Of a DNA stretch of 64,000 nt, positions 49,590 through 62,140 are shown in pieces. How positions within the stretch are numbered: position 1 is the first letter of the stretch; each line of letters starts with the position of its first letter. The stretch is from Ptiloglossa arizonensis (Eukaryota > Arthropoda > Insecta > Hymenoptera > Colletidae), in assembly GCF_051014685.1 (NCBI RefSeq), contig NW_027478419.1:1674001-1738000 (forward strand), read 5' to 3'. The translations under genes were made by a program, and so were the position numbers. The notes under the pieces are model-generated. The model was given only the letters and a program-made list of their open reading frames with translations. It was not told the DNA's origin and did not search any database.

Positions 49590-51823
49590 CAGAACTGCGA
49601 AAATTTTGAGTTTCTCAAGCGTTTCTTACCTCCAAACTGCCATATCTCGCGAACGGATTGACCAATCCGCAAAATTTCTGTTGCTTCTGAAAGTAGAAAC
49701 TCGCCCGATTACAACGGTATGCGTACTTCTCCGCTAGGCCGTTCTAGTCATTCGTTTCGAGCATCAGAACTGCGAAAATTTTGAGTTTCTCAAGCGTTTC
49801 TTACTTCCAAACTGCCATATCTCGCGAACGGATCGACCAATCCGCAAAATTTCTGTTGCATCTGAAAGTAGAAACTCGCCCGATTACAACGGTATGTGTA
49901 GTTTTCCCCTAGGCCGTTCCAGTTATTCGTTTCGAGCATCAGAACTGCGAAAATTTTGAGTTTCTCAAGCGTTTCTTACCTCCAAACTGCCATATCTCGC
50001 GAACGGATTGACCAATCCGCAAAATTTCTGTTGCATCTGAAAGTAGAAACTCGCCCGATTACAACGGTATGCGCACTTTTCCCCTAGGCCGTTCTAGTTA
50101 TTCGTGTCGAGCATCAGAACTGCGAAAATTTTGAGTTTCTCAAGCGTTTCTTACCTCCAAACTGCCATATCTCGCGAAAGGATTGACCAATCCGCAAAAT
50201 TTCTGTTACATCTGAAAGTAGAAACTCACCCGATTACAACGGTAGGTGTAGTTTTCCCCTAGGCCGTTCTAGTTATTCGTTTCGAGCATCAGAACTGCGA
50301 AAATTTTGAGTTTCTCAAGCGTTTCTTACCCCCAAACTGCCATATCTCGCGAACGGATTGACCAATCCGCAAAATATCTGTTGCATTTGAAAGTAGAAAC
50401 TCGCCCGATTACAATGGTATGCGCACTTTTCCCCTGGGCCGTTCTATTTATTAGTTTCGAGCATCAGAACTGCGAAAATTTTGAGTTTCTCAAGCGTTTC
50501 TTACTTCCAAACTGCCATATCTCGCGAACGGATCGACCAATCCGCAAAATTTCTGTTGCATCTGAAAGTAGAAACTCGCCCGATTACATCGGTATGCGTA
50601 CTTTTCCCCTAGGCCGTTCTAGTTATTCGTTTCGAGCATCAGAACTGCAAAAATTTTGAGTTTCTCAAGCGTTTCTTATCTCCAAACTGCCATATCTCGC
50701 GAACGGATTGACCAATCCGCAAAATTTCTGTTGCATCTGAAAGTAGAAACTCGCCCGATTACATCGGTATGCGCACTTTTCCCCTAGGCTGTTCTAGATA
50801 TTCGTTTCGAGCATCAGAACTGCGAAAATTTTGAGTTTCTCAAGCGTTTCTTATCTCCAAACTGCCATATCTCGCGAACGGATTGACCAATCCGCAAAAT
50901 TTCTGTTGCTTCTGAAAGTAGAAACTCGCCCGATTACATCGGTATGCGTACTTTTCCCCTAAGCCGTTCTAGTTATTCGTTTCGAGCATCAGAACTGCAA
51001 AAATTTTGAGTTTCTCAAGCGTTTCTTACCTCCAAACTGCCATATCTCGCGAACGGATTGACCAATCCGCAAAATTTCTGTTGCTTCTGAAAGTAGAAAC
51101 TCGCCCGATTACAACGGTATGCGTACTTCTCCGCTAGGCCGTTCTAGTCATTCGTTTCGAGCATCAGAACTGCGAAAATTTTGAGTTTCTCAAGCGTTTC
51201 TTACCTCCAAACTGCCACATCTCGCGAACGGATTGCCCAATCCGCAAAATTTCTGTTGTATCTGAAAGTAGAAACTCGCCCGATTACAACGGTATGTGTA
51301 GTTTTCCCCTAGGCCGTTCCAGTTATTCGTTTTGAGCATCAGAACTGCGAAAATTTTGAGTTTCTCAAGCGTTTCTTACCTCCAAACTGCCATATCTCGC
51401 GAACGGATTGACCAATCCGCAAAATTTCTGTTGCATCTGAAAGTAGAAACTCGCCCGATTACAACGGAGGGTGTAGTTTTCCCCTAGGCCGTTCTAGTTA
51501 TTCGTTTCGAGCATCAGAACTGCGAAAATTTTGAGTTTCTCAAGCGTTTCTTATCTTCAAACTGCCATATCTCGCGAACGGATTGATCAATCCGCATAAT
51601 TTCTGTTGCATCTGAAAGTAGAAACTCGCCCGATTACAACGGTTTGCGCACTTTTCCCCTAGGCCGTTCCAGTTATTCATTTCGAGCATCAGAACTGCGA
51701 AAATTTTGAGTTTCTCAAGCGTTTCTTACCTCCAAACTGCCATATCTCGCGAACGGATTGACCAATCCGCAAAATTTCTGTTGCTTCTGAAAGTAGAAAC
51801 TCGCCCGATTACAACGGTATGCG
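49590..51823. repeat. 12-monomer higher-order unit, copy 2 with start of a third
   Basis: This is the second copy of 47,490-49,589, continuing about 130 bases past one unit. The repeat then breaks near 51,824, where GCGTACTTCTCCG is replaced by GCGCACTTTTCCC. The marker pair is at 50,306-50,659. Confidence 0.85.
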
Positions 51824-52338
51824 CACTTTTCCCCTAGGCCGTTCTAATTATTCGTTTCGAGCATCAGAACTGCGAAAATTTTGAGTTTCTCAAGCGTTTC
51901 TTACCTCCAAACTGCCATATCTCGCGAACGGATTGACCAATCCGCAAAATTTCTGTTGCTTCTGAAAGTAGAAACTCGCCCGATTACAACGGTATGCGCA
52001 CTTTTCCCCTAGGCCGTTCTAATTATTCGTTTCGAGCATCAGAACTGCGAAAATTTTGAGTTTCTCGAGCGTTTCTTACCTCCAAACTGCCATATCTCGC
52101 GAACGGAGTGACCAATCCACAAAATTTCTGTTGCATCTGAAAGTAGAAACTCGCCCGATTACATCGGTATGCGTACTTTTCCCCTAGGCCGTTCTAGTTA
52201 TTCGTTTCGAGCATCAGAACGGCGAAAATTTTGAGTTTCTCAAGCGTTTCTTACCTCCAAACTGCCATATCTCGCGAACGGATTGACCAATCCGCAAAAT
52301 TTCTGTTGCATCTGAAAGTAGAAACTCGCCCGATTACA
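49921..52338. repeat. Source block of the 3,500-bp offset repeat
   Basis: This stretch recurs at 53,421-55,838, exactly 20 monomers away. It overlaps the end of the 12-monomer pair, so the 20-monomer duplication happened after, or together with, the 12-monomer one. The match breaks at 52,339, where ACATCGGTATG faces ACAACGGTTTG. Confidence 0.8.
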
Positions 52339-53478
52339 TCGGTATGCGCACTTTTCCCCTAGGCTGTTCTAGATATTCGTTTCGAGCATCAGAACTGCGA
52401 AAATTTTGAGTTTCTCAAGCGTTTCTTATCTCCAAACTGCCATATCTCGCGAACGGATTGACCAATCCGCAAAATTTCTGTTGCATCTGAAAGTAGAAAC
52501 TCGCCCGATTACATCGGTATGCGTACTTTTCCCCTAGGCCGTACTAGTTACTCGTTTCGAGCATCAGAACTGCGAAAATTTTGAGTTTCTCAAGCGTTTC
52601 TTACCTCCAAACTTCCATATCTCGCGAACGGAGTGACCAATCCGCAAAATTTCTGTTGCATCTGAAAGTAGAAACTCGCCCGATTACAACGGTATGTCTA
52701 GTTTTCCCCTAGGCCGTTCTAGTTATTCGTGTCGAGCATCAGAACTGCGAAAATTTTGAGTTTCTCAAGCGTTTCTTACCTCCAAACTGCCATATCTCGC
52801 GAACGGATTGACCAATCCGCAAAATTTCTGTTGCATCTGAAAGTAGAAACTCGCCCGATTACATCGGCATGCGTACTTTTCCCCTAGGCCGTTCTAGTTA
52901 TTCGTTTCGAGCATCAGAACTGCGAAAACTTTGAGTTTCTCAAGCGCTTCTTACCTCCAAACTGCCATATCTCGCGAACGGATTGACCAATCCGCAAAAT
53001 TTCTGTTGCATCTGAAAGTAGAAACTCGCCCGATTACAACGGTAGGTGTAGTTTTCCCCTAGGCCGTTCTAGTTATTCGTTTCGAGCATCAGAACTGCGA
53101 AAATTTTGAGTTTCTCAAGCGTTTCTTACCTCCAAACTGCCATATCTCGCGAACGGATTGACCAATCTGCAAAATTTCTGTTGCATCTGAAAGTAGAAAC
53201 TCGCCCGATTACATCGGCATGCGTACTTTTCCCCTAGGCCGTTCTAGTTATTCGTTTCGAGCATCAGAACTGCGAAAACTTTGAGTTTCTCAAGCGTTTC
53301 TTACCTCCAAACTGCCATATCTCGCGAACGGATTGACCAATCCGCAAAATTTCTGTTGCATCTGAAATTAGAAACTCGCCCGATTACAACGGTAGGTGTA
53401 GTTTTCCCCTAGGCCGTTCTAGTTATTCGTTTCGAGCATCAGAACTGCGAAAATTTTGAGTTTCTCAAGCGTTTCTTA
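51600..53478. repeat. Source block of the 4,200-bp offset repeat
   Basis: It recurs at 55,800-57,678, exactly 24 monomers away. The two blocks match row by row except for a few point changes, for example CAAGCGCTTC near 52,946 against CAAGCGTTTC, and TTTTGAGTTTC against TTTTGGGTTTC near 52,230. Inside it is a local dimer repeat: ACATCGGCATG with AAAACTTTGAG recurs 350 bp apart near 52,860 and 53,210. Confidence 0.82.
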
Positions 53479-55838
53479 TCTCCAAACTGCCATATCTCGC
53501 GAACGGATTGACCAATCCGCAAAATTTCTGTTGCATCTGAAAGTAGAAACTCGCCCGATTACAACGGTATGCGCACTTTTCCCCTAGGCCGTTCTAGTTA
53601 TTCGTGTCGAGCATCAGAACTGCGAAAATTTTGAGTTTCTCAAGCGTTTCTTACCTCCAAACTGCCATATCTCGCGAAAGGATTGACCAATCCGCAAAAT
53701 TTCTGTTACATCTGAAAGTAGAAACTCACCCGATTACAACGGTAGGTGTAGTTTTCCCCTAGGCCGTTCTAGTTATTCGTTTCGAGCATCAGAACTGCGA
53801 AAATTTTGAGTTTCTCAAGCGTTTCTTACCCCCAAACTGCCATATCTCGCGAACGGATTGACCAATCCGCAAAATATCTGTTGCATTTGAAAGTAGAAAC
53901 TCGCCCGATTACAATGGTATGCGCACTTTTCCCCTGGGCCGTTCTATTTATTAGTTTCGAGCATCAGAACTGCGAAAATTTTGAGTTTCTCAAGCGTTTC
54001 TTACTTCCAAACTGCCATATCTCGCGAACGGATCGACCAATCCGCAAAATTTCTGTTGCATCTGAAAGTAGAAACTCGCCCGATTACATCGGTATGCGTA
54101 CTTTTCCCCTAGGCCGTTCTAGTTATTCGTTTCGAGCATCAGAACTGCAAAAATTTTGAGTTTCTCAAGCGTTTCTTATCTCCAAACTGCCATATCTCGC
54201 GAACGGATTGACCAATCCGCAAAATTTCTGTTGCATCTGAAAGTAGAAACTCGCCCGATTACATCGGTATGCGCACTTTTCCCCTAGGCTGTTCTAGATA
54301 TTCGTTTCGAGCATCAGAACTGCGAAAATTTTGAGTTTCTCAAGCGTTTCTTATCTCCAAACTGCCATATCTCGCGAACGGATTGACCAATCCGCAAAAT
54401 TTCTGTTGCTTCTGAAAGTAGAAACTCGCCCGATTACATCGGTATGCGTACTTTTCCCCTAAGCCGTTCTAGTTATTCGTTTCGAGCATCAGAACTGCAA
54501 AAATTTTGAGTTTCTCAAGCGTTTCTTACCTCCAAACTGCCATATCTCGCGAACGGATTGACCAATCCGCAAAATTTCTGTTGCTTCTGAAAGTAGAAAC
54601 TCGCCCGATTACAACGGTATGCGTACTTCTCCGCTAGGCCGTTCTAGTCATTCGTTTCGAGCATCAGAACTGCGAAAATTTTGAGTTTCTCAAGCGTTTC
54701 TTACCTCCAAACTGCCACATCTCGCGAACGGATTGCCCAATCCGCAAAATTTCTGTTGTATCTGAAAGTAGAAACTCGCCCGATTACAACGGTATGTGTA
54801 GTTTTCCCCTAGGCCGTTCCAGTTATTCGTTTTGAGCATCAGAACTGCGAAAATTTTGAGTTTCTCAAGCGTTTCTTACCTCCAAACTGCCATATCTCGC
54901 GAACGGATTGACCAATCCGCAAAATTTCTGTTGCATCTGAAAGTAGAAACTCGCCCGATTACAACGGAGGGTGTAGTTTTCCCCTAGGCCGTTCTAGTTA
55001 TTCGTTTCGAGCATCAGAACTGCGAAAATTTTGAGTTTCTCAAGCGTTTCTTATCTGCAAACTGCCATATCTCGCGAACGGATTGATCAATCCGCATAAT
55101 TTCTGTTGCATCTGAAAGTAGAAACTCGCCCGATTACAACGGTTTGCGCACTTTTCCCCTAGGCCGTTCCAGTTATTCATTTCGAGCATCAGAACTGCGA
55201 AAATTTTGAGTTTCTCAAGCGTTTCTTACCTCCAAACTGCCATATCTCGCGAACGGATTGACCAATCCGCAAAATTTCTGTTGCTTCTGAAAGTAGAAAC
55301 TCGCCCGATTACAACGGTATGCGCACTTTTCCCCTAGGCCGTTCTAATTATTCGTTTCGAGCATCAGAACTGCGAAAATTTTGAGTTTCTCAAGCGTTTC
55401 TTACCTCCAAACTGCCATATCTCGCGAACGGATTGACCAATCCGCAAAATTTCTGTTGCTTCTGAAAGTAGAAACTCGCCCGATTACAACGGTATGCGCA
55501 CTTTTCCCCTAGGCCGTTCTAATTATTCGTTTCGAGCATCAGAACTGCGAAAATTTTGAGTTTCTCGAGCGTTTCTTATCTCCAAACTGCCATATCTCGC
55601 GAACGGAGTGACCAATCCACAAAATTTCTGTTGCATCTGAAAGTAGAAACTCGCCCGATTACATCGGTATGCGTACTTTTCCCCTAGGCCGTTCTAGTTA
55701 TTCGTTTCGAGCATCAGAACGGCGAAAATTTTGGGTTTCTCAAGCGTTTCTTACCTCCAAACTGCCATATCTCGCGAACGGATTGACCAATCCGCAAAAT
55801 TTCTGTTGCATCTGAAAGTAGAAACTCGCCCGATTACA
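53421..55838. repeat. Second block of the 3,500-bp offset repeat
   Basis: This is the counterpart of 49,921-52,338. It carries the last marker pair in the window (53,806-54,159) and the TTTTGAGCATC variant near 54,832. One difference near the left end is CTTATCTCC against CTTACCTCC near 53,478. Confidence 0.8.
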
Positions 55839-56500
55839 ACGGTTTGCGCACTTTTCCCCTAGGCCGTTCCAGTTATTCATTTCGAGCATCAGAACTGCGA
55901 AAATTTTGAGTTTCTCAAGCGTTTCTTACCTCCAAACTGCCATATCTCGCGAACGGATTGACCAATCCGCAAAATTTCTGTTGCTTCTGAAAGTAGAAAC
56001 TCGCCCGATTACAACGGTATGCGCACTTTTCCCCTAGGCCGTTCTAATTATTCGTTTCGAGCATCAGAACTGCGAAAATTTTGAGTTTCTCAAGCGTTTC
56101 TTACCTCCAAACTGCCATATCTCGCGAACGGATTGACCAATCCGCAAAATTTCTGTTGCTTCTGAAAGTAGAAACTCGCCCGATTACAACGGTATGCGCA
56201 CTCTTCCCCTAGGCCGTTCTAATTATTCGTTTCGAGCATCAGAACTGCGAAAATTTTGAGTTTCTCGAGCGTTTCTTATCTCCAAACTGCCATATCTCGC
56301 GAACGGAGTGACCAATCCACAAAATTTCTGTTGCATCTGAAAGTAGAAACTCGCCCGATTACATCGGTATGCGTACTTTTCCCCTAGGCCGTTCTAGTTA
56401 TTCGTTTCGAGCATCAGAACGGCGAAAATTTTGGGTTTCTCAAGCGTTTCTTACCTCCAAACTGCCATATCTCGCGAACGGATTGACCAATCCGCAAAAT
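55101..56500. repeat. Four-monomer tandem duplication (700 bp x 2)
   Basis: About 55,101-55,800 and 55,801-56,500 are near-identical four-monomer blocks with TTTGCGCAC, two TTCTAATTATTCG monomers, CTCGAGCG and AGAACGGCG in the same order. The second has a private ACTCTTCCCC near 56,200. The 700 bp exactly accounts for the change from the 3,500- to the 4,200-bp offset, so this small duplication occurred after the 20-monomer copy was made. Confidence 0.83.
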
Positions 56501-57678
56501 TTCTGTTGCATCTGAAAGTAGAAACTCGCCCGATTACATCGGTATGCGCACTTTTCCCCTAGGCTGTTCTAGATATTCGTTTCGAGCATCAGAACTGCGA
56601 AAATTTTGAGTTTCTCAAGCGTTTCTTATCTCCAAACTGCCATATCTCGCGAACGGATTGACCAATCCGCAAAATTTCTGTTGCATCTGAAAGTAGAAAC
56701 TCGCCCGATTACATCGGTATGCGTACTTTTCCCCTAGGCCGTACTAGTTACTCGTTTCGAGCATCAGAACTGCGAAAATTTTGAGTTTCTCAAGCGTTTC
56801 TTACCTCCAAACTTCCATATCTCGCGAACGGAGTGACCAATCCGCAAAATTTCTGTTGCATCTGAAAGTAGAAACTCGCCCGATTACAACGGTATGTCTA
56901 GTTTTCCCCTAGGCCGTTCTAGTTATTCGTGTCGAGCATCAGAACTGCGAAAATTTTGAGTTTCTCAAGCGTTTCTTACCTCCAAACTGCCATATCTCGC
57001 GAACGGATTGACCAATCCGCAAAATTTCTGTTGCATCTGAAAGTAGAAACTCGCCCGATTACATCGGCATGCGTACTTTTCCCCTAGGCCGTTCTAGTTA
57101 TTCGTTTCGAGCATCAGAACTGCGAAAACTTTGAGTTTCTCAAGCGTTTCTTACCTCCAAACTGCCATATCTCGCGAACGGATTGACCAATCCGCAAAAT
57201 TTCTGTTGCATCTGAAAGTAGAAACTCGCCCGATTACAACGGTAGGTGTAGTTTTCCCCTAGGCCGTTCTAGTTATTCGTTTCGAGCATCAGAACTGCGA
57301 AAATTTTGAGTTTCTCAAGCGTTTCTTACCTCCAAACTGCCATATCTCGCGAACGGATTGACCAATCTGCAAAATTTCTGTTGCATCTGAAAGTAGAAAC
57401 TCGCCCGATTACATCGGCATGCGTACTTTTCCCCTAGGCCGTTCTAGTTATTCGTTTCGAGCATCAGAACTGCGAAAACTTTGAGTTTCTCAAGCGTTTC
57501 TTACCTCCAAACTGCCATATCTCGCGAACGGATTGACCAATCCGCAAAATTTCTGTTGCATCTGAAATTAGAAACTCGCCCGATTACAACGGTAGGTGTA
57601 GTTTTCCCCTAGGCCGTTCTAGTTATTCGTTTCGAGCATCAGAACTGCGAAAATTTTGAGTTTCTCAAGCGTTTCTTA
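55800..57678. repeat. Second block of the 4,200-bp offset repeat
   Basis: This is the counterpart of 51,600-53,478, ending where CTTATCTCC is expected and CTTACCTCC is found near 57,678. Shared rare changes include CCAATCTGC and TGAAATTAG (near 53,165 and 53,365 in the source; near 57,365 and 57,565 here). It contains the same 350-bp dimer repeat. Confidence 0.82.
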
Positions 57679-57714
57679 CCTCCAAACTGCCATATCTCGC
57701 GAACGGATTGACCA

Positions 57715-58812
57715 ATCCGCAAAATTTCTGTTGCATCTGAAAGTAGAAACTCGCCCGATTACAACGGTATGTGTAGTTTTCCCCTAGGCCGTCCCAGTTA
57801 TTCAATTCGAGCATCAGAACTGCGAAAATTTTGATTTTCTCAAGCGTTTTTTACCTCCAAACTGCCATATCTCGCGAACGGATTGACCGATCCGCAAAAT
57901 TTCTATTGCATCTGAAAGTAGAAACTCGCCCGATTACAGCGGTATGTGTAGTTTTCCCCTAGGCAGCTCTAGTTACTCGTTTCGAGCATCAGAACTGCGA
58001 AAATTTTGAGTTTCTCAAGCGTTTCTTACCTCCAAACTGCCATATCTCGCGAACGGATTGACCAATCCGCAAAATTTCTGTTGCATCTGAAAGTAGAAAC
58101 TCGCCCGATTACATTGGCATGCGTACTTTTCCCCTAGGCCGCTCTAGTTACTCGTTTCGAGCATCAGAACTGCGAAAATTTTGAGTTTCACAAGCGTTTC
58201 TTACCTCCAAACTGCCACATCTCGCAAACGGATTGACCAATCCGCAAAATTTCTGTTGTATCTGAAAGTAGAAACTCGCCCGATTACAACGGTTTGTGTA
58301 GTTTTCCCCTAGGCCGTTCCAGTTATTCGTTTCGAGCATCAGAACTGCGAAAATCTTGAGTTTCTCAAGCGTTTCTTACCTCCAAACTGCCACATATCGC
58401 AAACAGATTGACCACTCCGCAAAATTTATGTTGTATCTGAAAGTAGAAACTCGCCCGATTACAACGGTGTGTGTAGTTTTCCCCTAGGCCGTTCCAGTAA
58501 TTCGTTTCGAGCATCAGAACTGCGAAAATTTTGAGTTTCTCAAGCGTTTCTTACCTCCAAACTGCCATATCTCGCGAACACATTGACCAATCCGCAAAAT
58601 TTCTGTTGCATCTGAAAGTAGAAACTCGCCCAATTACAACGGTATGCGTACTTTTCCCCTAGGCCGCTCTAGTTACTCGTTTCGAGCATCAGAACTGCGA
58701 AAATTTTGAGTTTCACAAGCGTTTCTTACCTCCAAACTGCCACATCTCGCAAACGGATTGACCAATCCGCAAAATTTCTGTTGTATCTGAAAGTAGAAAC
58801 TCGCCCGATTAC
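57715..58812. repeat. Domain D block, copy 1
   Basis: This block recurs at 59,290-60,387 (offset 1,575 bp, nine monomers) and at about 62,615-63,712 (offset 4,900 bp, 28 monomers). A private change is TTATTCAATTCG near 57,801, where the other copies have TTATTCATTTCG. Confidence 0.75.
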
Positions 58813-59632
58813 ATCGGTATGCGTACTTTTCCCCTAGGCCGTACTAGTTACTCGTTTCGAGCATCAGAACTGCGAAAATTTTGAGTTTCTCAAGCGTTTC
58901 TTACCTCCAAACTTCCATATCTCGCGAACGGAGTGACCAATCCGCAAAATTTCTATTGCATCTGAAAGTAGAAACTCGCCCGATTACAACGGTATGTCTA
59001 GTTTTCCCCTAGGCCGTTCTAGTTATTCGTGTCGAGCATCAGAACTGCGAAAATTTTGAGTTTCTCAAGCGTTTCTTACCTCCAAACTGCCATATCTCGC
59101 GAACGGATTGACCAATCCGCAAAATTTCTGTTGCATCTGAAAGTAGAAACTCGCCCGATTACATCGGCATGCGTACTTTTCCCCTAGGCCGTTCTAGTTA
59201 TTCGTTTCGAGCATCAGAACTGCGAAAACTTTGAGTTTCTCAAGCGTTTCTTACCTCCAAACTGCCATATCTCGCGAACGGATTGACCAATCCGCAAAAT
59301 TTCTGTTGCATCTGAAAGTAGAAACTCGCCCGATTACAACGGTATGTGTAGTTTTCCCCTAGGCCGTCCCAGTTATTCATTTCGAGCATCAGAACTGCGA
59401 AAATTTTGATTTTCTCAAGCGTTTTTTACCTCCAAACTGCCATATCTCGCGAACGGATTGACCGATCCGCAAAATTTCTATTGCATCTGAAAGTAGAAAC
59501 TCGCCCGATTACAGCGGTATGTGTAGTTTTCCCCTAGGCAGCTCTAGTTACTCGTTTCGAGCATCAGAACTGCGAAAATTTTGAGTTTCTCAAGCGTTTC
59601 TTACCTCCAAACTGCCATATCTCGCGAACGGA
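58107..59632. repeat. 12-monomer offset block in domain D (pairs with 60,207-61,732)
   Basis: Compared row by row at an offset of 2,100 bp, the blocks match from about 58,107 to 59,632. The few differences include TTTCTATTGC against TTTCTGTTGC near 58,951 and GTTTTCCCC against GTATTCCCC near 59,351. The match ends where CGGATTGACC faces CGGAGTGACC near 61,732. Confidence 0.75.
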
Positions 59633-59694
59633 TTGACCAATCCGCAAAATTTCTGTTGCATCTGAAAGTAGAAACTCGCCCGATTACATTGGCA

Positions 59695-60912
59695 TGCGTA
59701 CTTTTCCCCTAGGCCGCTCTAGTTACTCGTTTCGAGCATCAGAACTGCGAAAATTTTGAGTTTCACAAGCGTTTCTTACCTCCAAACTGCCACATCTCGC
59801 AAACGGATTGACCAATCCGCAAAATTTCTGTTGTATCTGAAAGTAGAAACTCGCCCGATTACAACGGTTTGTGTAGTTTTCCCCTAGGCCGTTCCAGTTA
59901 TTCGTTTCGTGCATCAGAACTGCGAAAATCTTGAGTTTCTCAAGCGTTTCTTACCTCCAAACTGCCACATATCGCAAACAGATTGACCACTCCGCAAAAT
60001 TTATGTTGTATCTGAAAGTAGAAACTCGCCCGATTACAACGGTGTGTGTAGTTTTCCCCTAGGCCGTTCCAGTAATTCGTTTCGAGCATCAGAACTGCGA
60101 AAATTTTGAGTTTCTCAAGCGTTTCTTACCTCCAAACTGCCATATCTCGCGAACACATTGACCAATCCGCAAAATTTCTGTTGCATCTGAAAGTAGAAAC
60201 TCGCCCAATTACAACGGTATGCGTACTTTTCCCCTAGGCCGCTCTAGTTACTCGTTTCGAGCATCAGAACTGCGAAAATTTTGAGTTTCACAAGCGTTTC
60301 TTACCTCCAAACTGCCACATCTCGCAAACGGATTGACCAATCCGCAAAATTTCTGTTGTATCTGAAAGTAGAAACTCGCCCGATTACAACGGTTTGTGTA
60401 GTTTTCCCCTAGGCCGTTCCAGTTATTCGTTTCGAGCATCAGAACTGCGAAAATCTTGAGTTTCTCAAGCGTTTCTTACCTCCAAACTGCCACATATCGC
60501 AAACAGATTGACCACTCCGCAAAATTTATGTTGTATCTGAAAGTAGAAACTCGCCCGATTACAACGGTGTGTGTAGTTTTCCCCTAGGCCGTTCCAGTAA
60601 TTCGTTTCGAGCATCCGAACTGCGAAAATTTTGAGTTTCTCAAGCGTTTCTTACCTCCAAACTGCCATATCTCGCGAACACATTGACCAATCCGCAAAAT
60701 TTCTGTTGCATCTGAAAGTAGAAACTCGCCCAATTACAACGGTATGCGTACTTTTCCGCTAGGCCGCTCTAGTTACTCGTTTCGAGCATCAGAACTGCGA
60801 AAATTTTGAGTTTCGCAAGCGTTTCTTACCTCCAAACTGCCACATCTCGCAAACGGATTGACCAATCCGCAAAATTTCTGTTGTATCTGAAAGTAGAAAC
60901 TCGCCCGATTAC
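59695..60912. repeat. Three-monomer tandem units (525 bp), two and a third copies
   Basis: TTTCACAAGCG, CATATCGCAAACAG and CGCGAACACATTG monomers repeat in this order with a 525-bp period: about 59,695-60,219, 60,220-60,744 and a partial third to 60,912. The third has TTTCGCAAGCG. Small changes include TTTCGTGCATC near 59,906 and GCATCCGAAC near 60,611. Confidence 0.78.
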
Positions 60913-61031
60913 ATCGGTATGCGTACTTTTCCCCTAGGCCGTACTAGTTACTCGTTTCGAGCATCAGAACTGCGAAAATTTTGAGTTTCTCAAGCGTTTC
61001 TTACCTCCAAACTTCCATATCTCGCGAACGG

Positions 61032-62140
61032 AGTGACCAATCCGCAAAATTTCTGTTGCATCTGAAAGTAGAAACTCGCCCGATTACAACGGTATGTCTA
61101 GTTTTCCCCTAGGCCGTTCTAGTTATTCGTGTCGAGCATCAGAACTGCGAAAATTTTGAGTTTCTCAAGCGTTTCTTACCTCCAAACTGCCATATCTCGC
61201 GAACGGATTGACCAATCCGCAAAATTTCTGTTGCATCTGAAAGTAGAAACTCGCCCGATTACATCGGCATGCGTACTTTTCCCCTAGGCCGTTCTAGTTA
61301 TTCGTTTCGAGCATCAGAACTGCGAAAACTTTGAGTTTCTCAAGCGTTTCTTACCTCCAAACTGCCATATCTCGCGAACGGATTGACCAATCCGCAAAAT
61401 TTCTGTTGCATCTGAAAGTAGAAACTCGCCCGATTACAACGGTATGTGTAGTATTCCCCTAGGCCGTCCCAGTTATTCATTTCGAGCATCAGAACTGCGA
61501 AAATTTTGATTTTCTCAAGCGTTTTTTACCTCCAAACTGCCATATCTCGCGAACGGATTGACCGATCCGCAAAATTTCTATTGCATCTGAAAGTAGAAAC
61601 TCGCCCGATTACAGCGGTATGTGTAGTTTTCCCCTAGGCAGCTCTAGTTACTCGTTTCGAGCATCAGAACTGCGAAAATTTTGAGTTTCTCAAGCGTTTC
61701 TTACCTCCAAACTGCCATATCTCGCGAACGGAGTGACCAATCCGCAAAATTTCTGTTGCATCTGAAAGTAGAAACTCGCCCGATTACAACGGTATGTCTA
61801 GTTTTCCCCTAGGCCGTTCTAGTTATTCGTGTCGAGCATCAGAACTGCGAAAATTTTGAGTTTCTCAAGCGTTTCTTACCTCCAAACTGCCATATCTCGC
61901 GAACGGATTGACCAATCCGCAAAATTTCTGTTGCATCTGAAAGTAGAAACTCGCCCGATTACATCGGCATGCGTACTTTTCCCCTAGGCCGTTCTAGTTA
62001 TTCGTTTCGAGCATCAGAACTGCGAAAACTTTGAGTTTCTCAAGCGTTTCTTACCTCCAAACTGCCATATCTCGCGAACGGATTGACCAATCCGCAAAAT
62101 TTCTGTTGCATCTGAAAGTAGAAACTCGCCCGATTACAAC
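61032..62140. repeat. Four-monomer offset repeat in domain D (700 bp)
   Basis: CGGAGTGACC with ATGTCTAGTTTTCC occurs at about 61,030 and again at about 61,730. The following TTCGTGTCGAG and ACATCGGCATG monomers match at an offset of 700 bp up to about 62,140, where TATGTGTAG faces TAGGTGTAG. A 350-bp dimer repeat (ACATCGGCATG / AAAACTTTGAG) then follows at about 61,900-62,600. Confidence 0.7.

Larger units (their letters stand above)
44628..57678. repeat. Domain C2: cascade of overlapping higher-order repeats
   Basis: Blocks in this domain repeat at offsets of 2,100, 3,500, 4,200 and 700 bp, all whole multiples of 175. Typical marks are CCCCTAGGCTGTTCTAGATATT, CCCCTAAGCCG, TTTTGAGCATC, GTTCTATTTATTAG and, on the right, AAAACTTTGAG with ACATCGGCATGCG. 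No 174-bp monomer is present. The stretch 44,628-47,489 is a mixed lead-in. It includes a marker pair at 46,281-46,634 and the rare CAGATTGACCAATCCCC variant near 44,755 and 44,930, a local 175-bp repeat of a damaged dyad. Confidence 0.75.

Noticed and set aside
58148..58339. 63-codon minus-strand frames, also at 59,723, 60,248, 63,048 and 63,573
   Set aside because: They are reverse-strand readings of the three-monomer unit of domain D and follow its spacing exactly.
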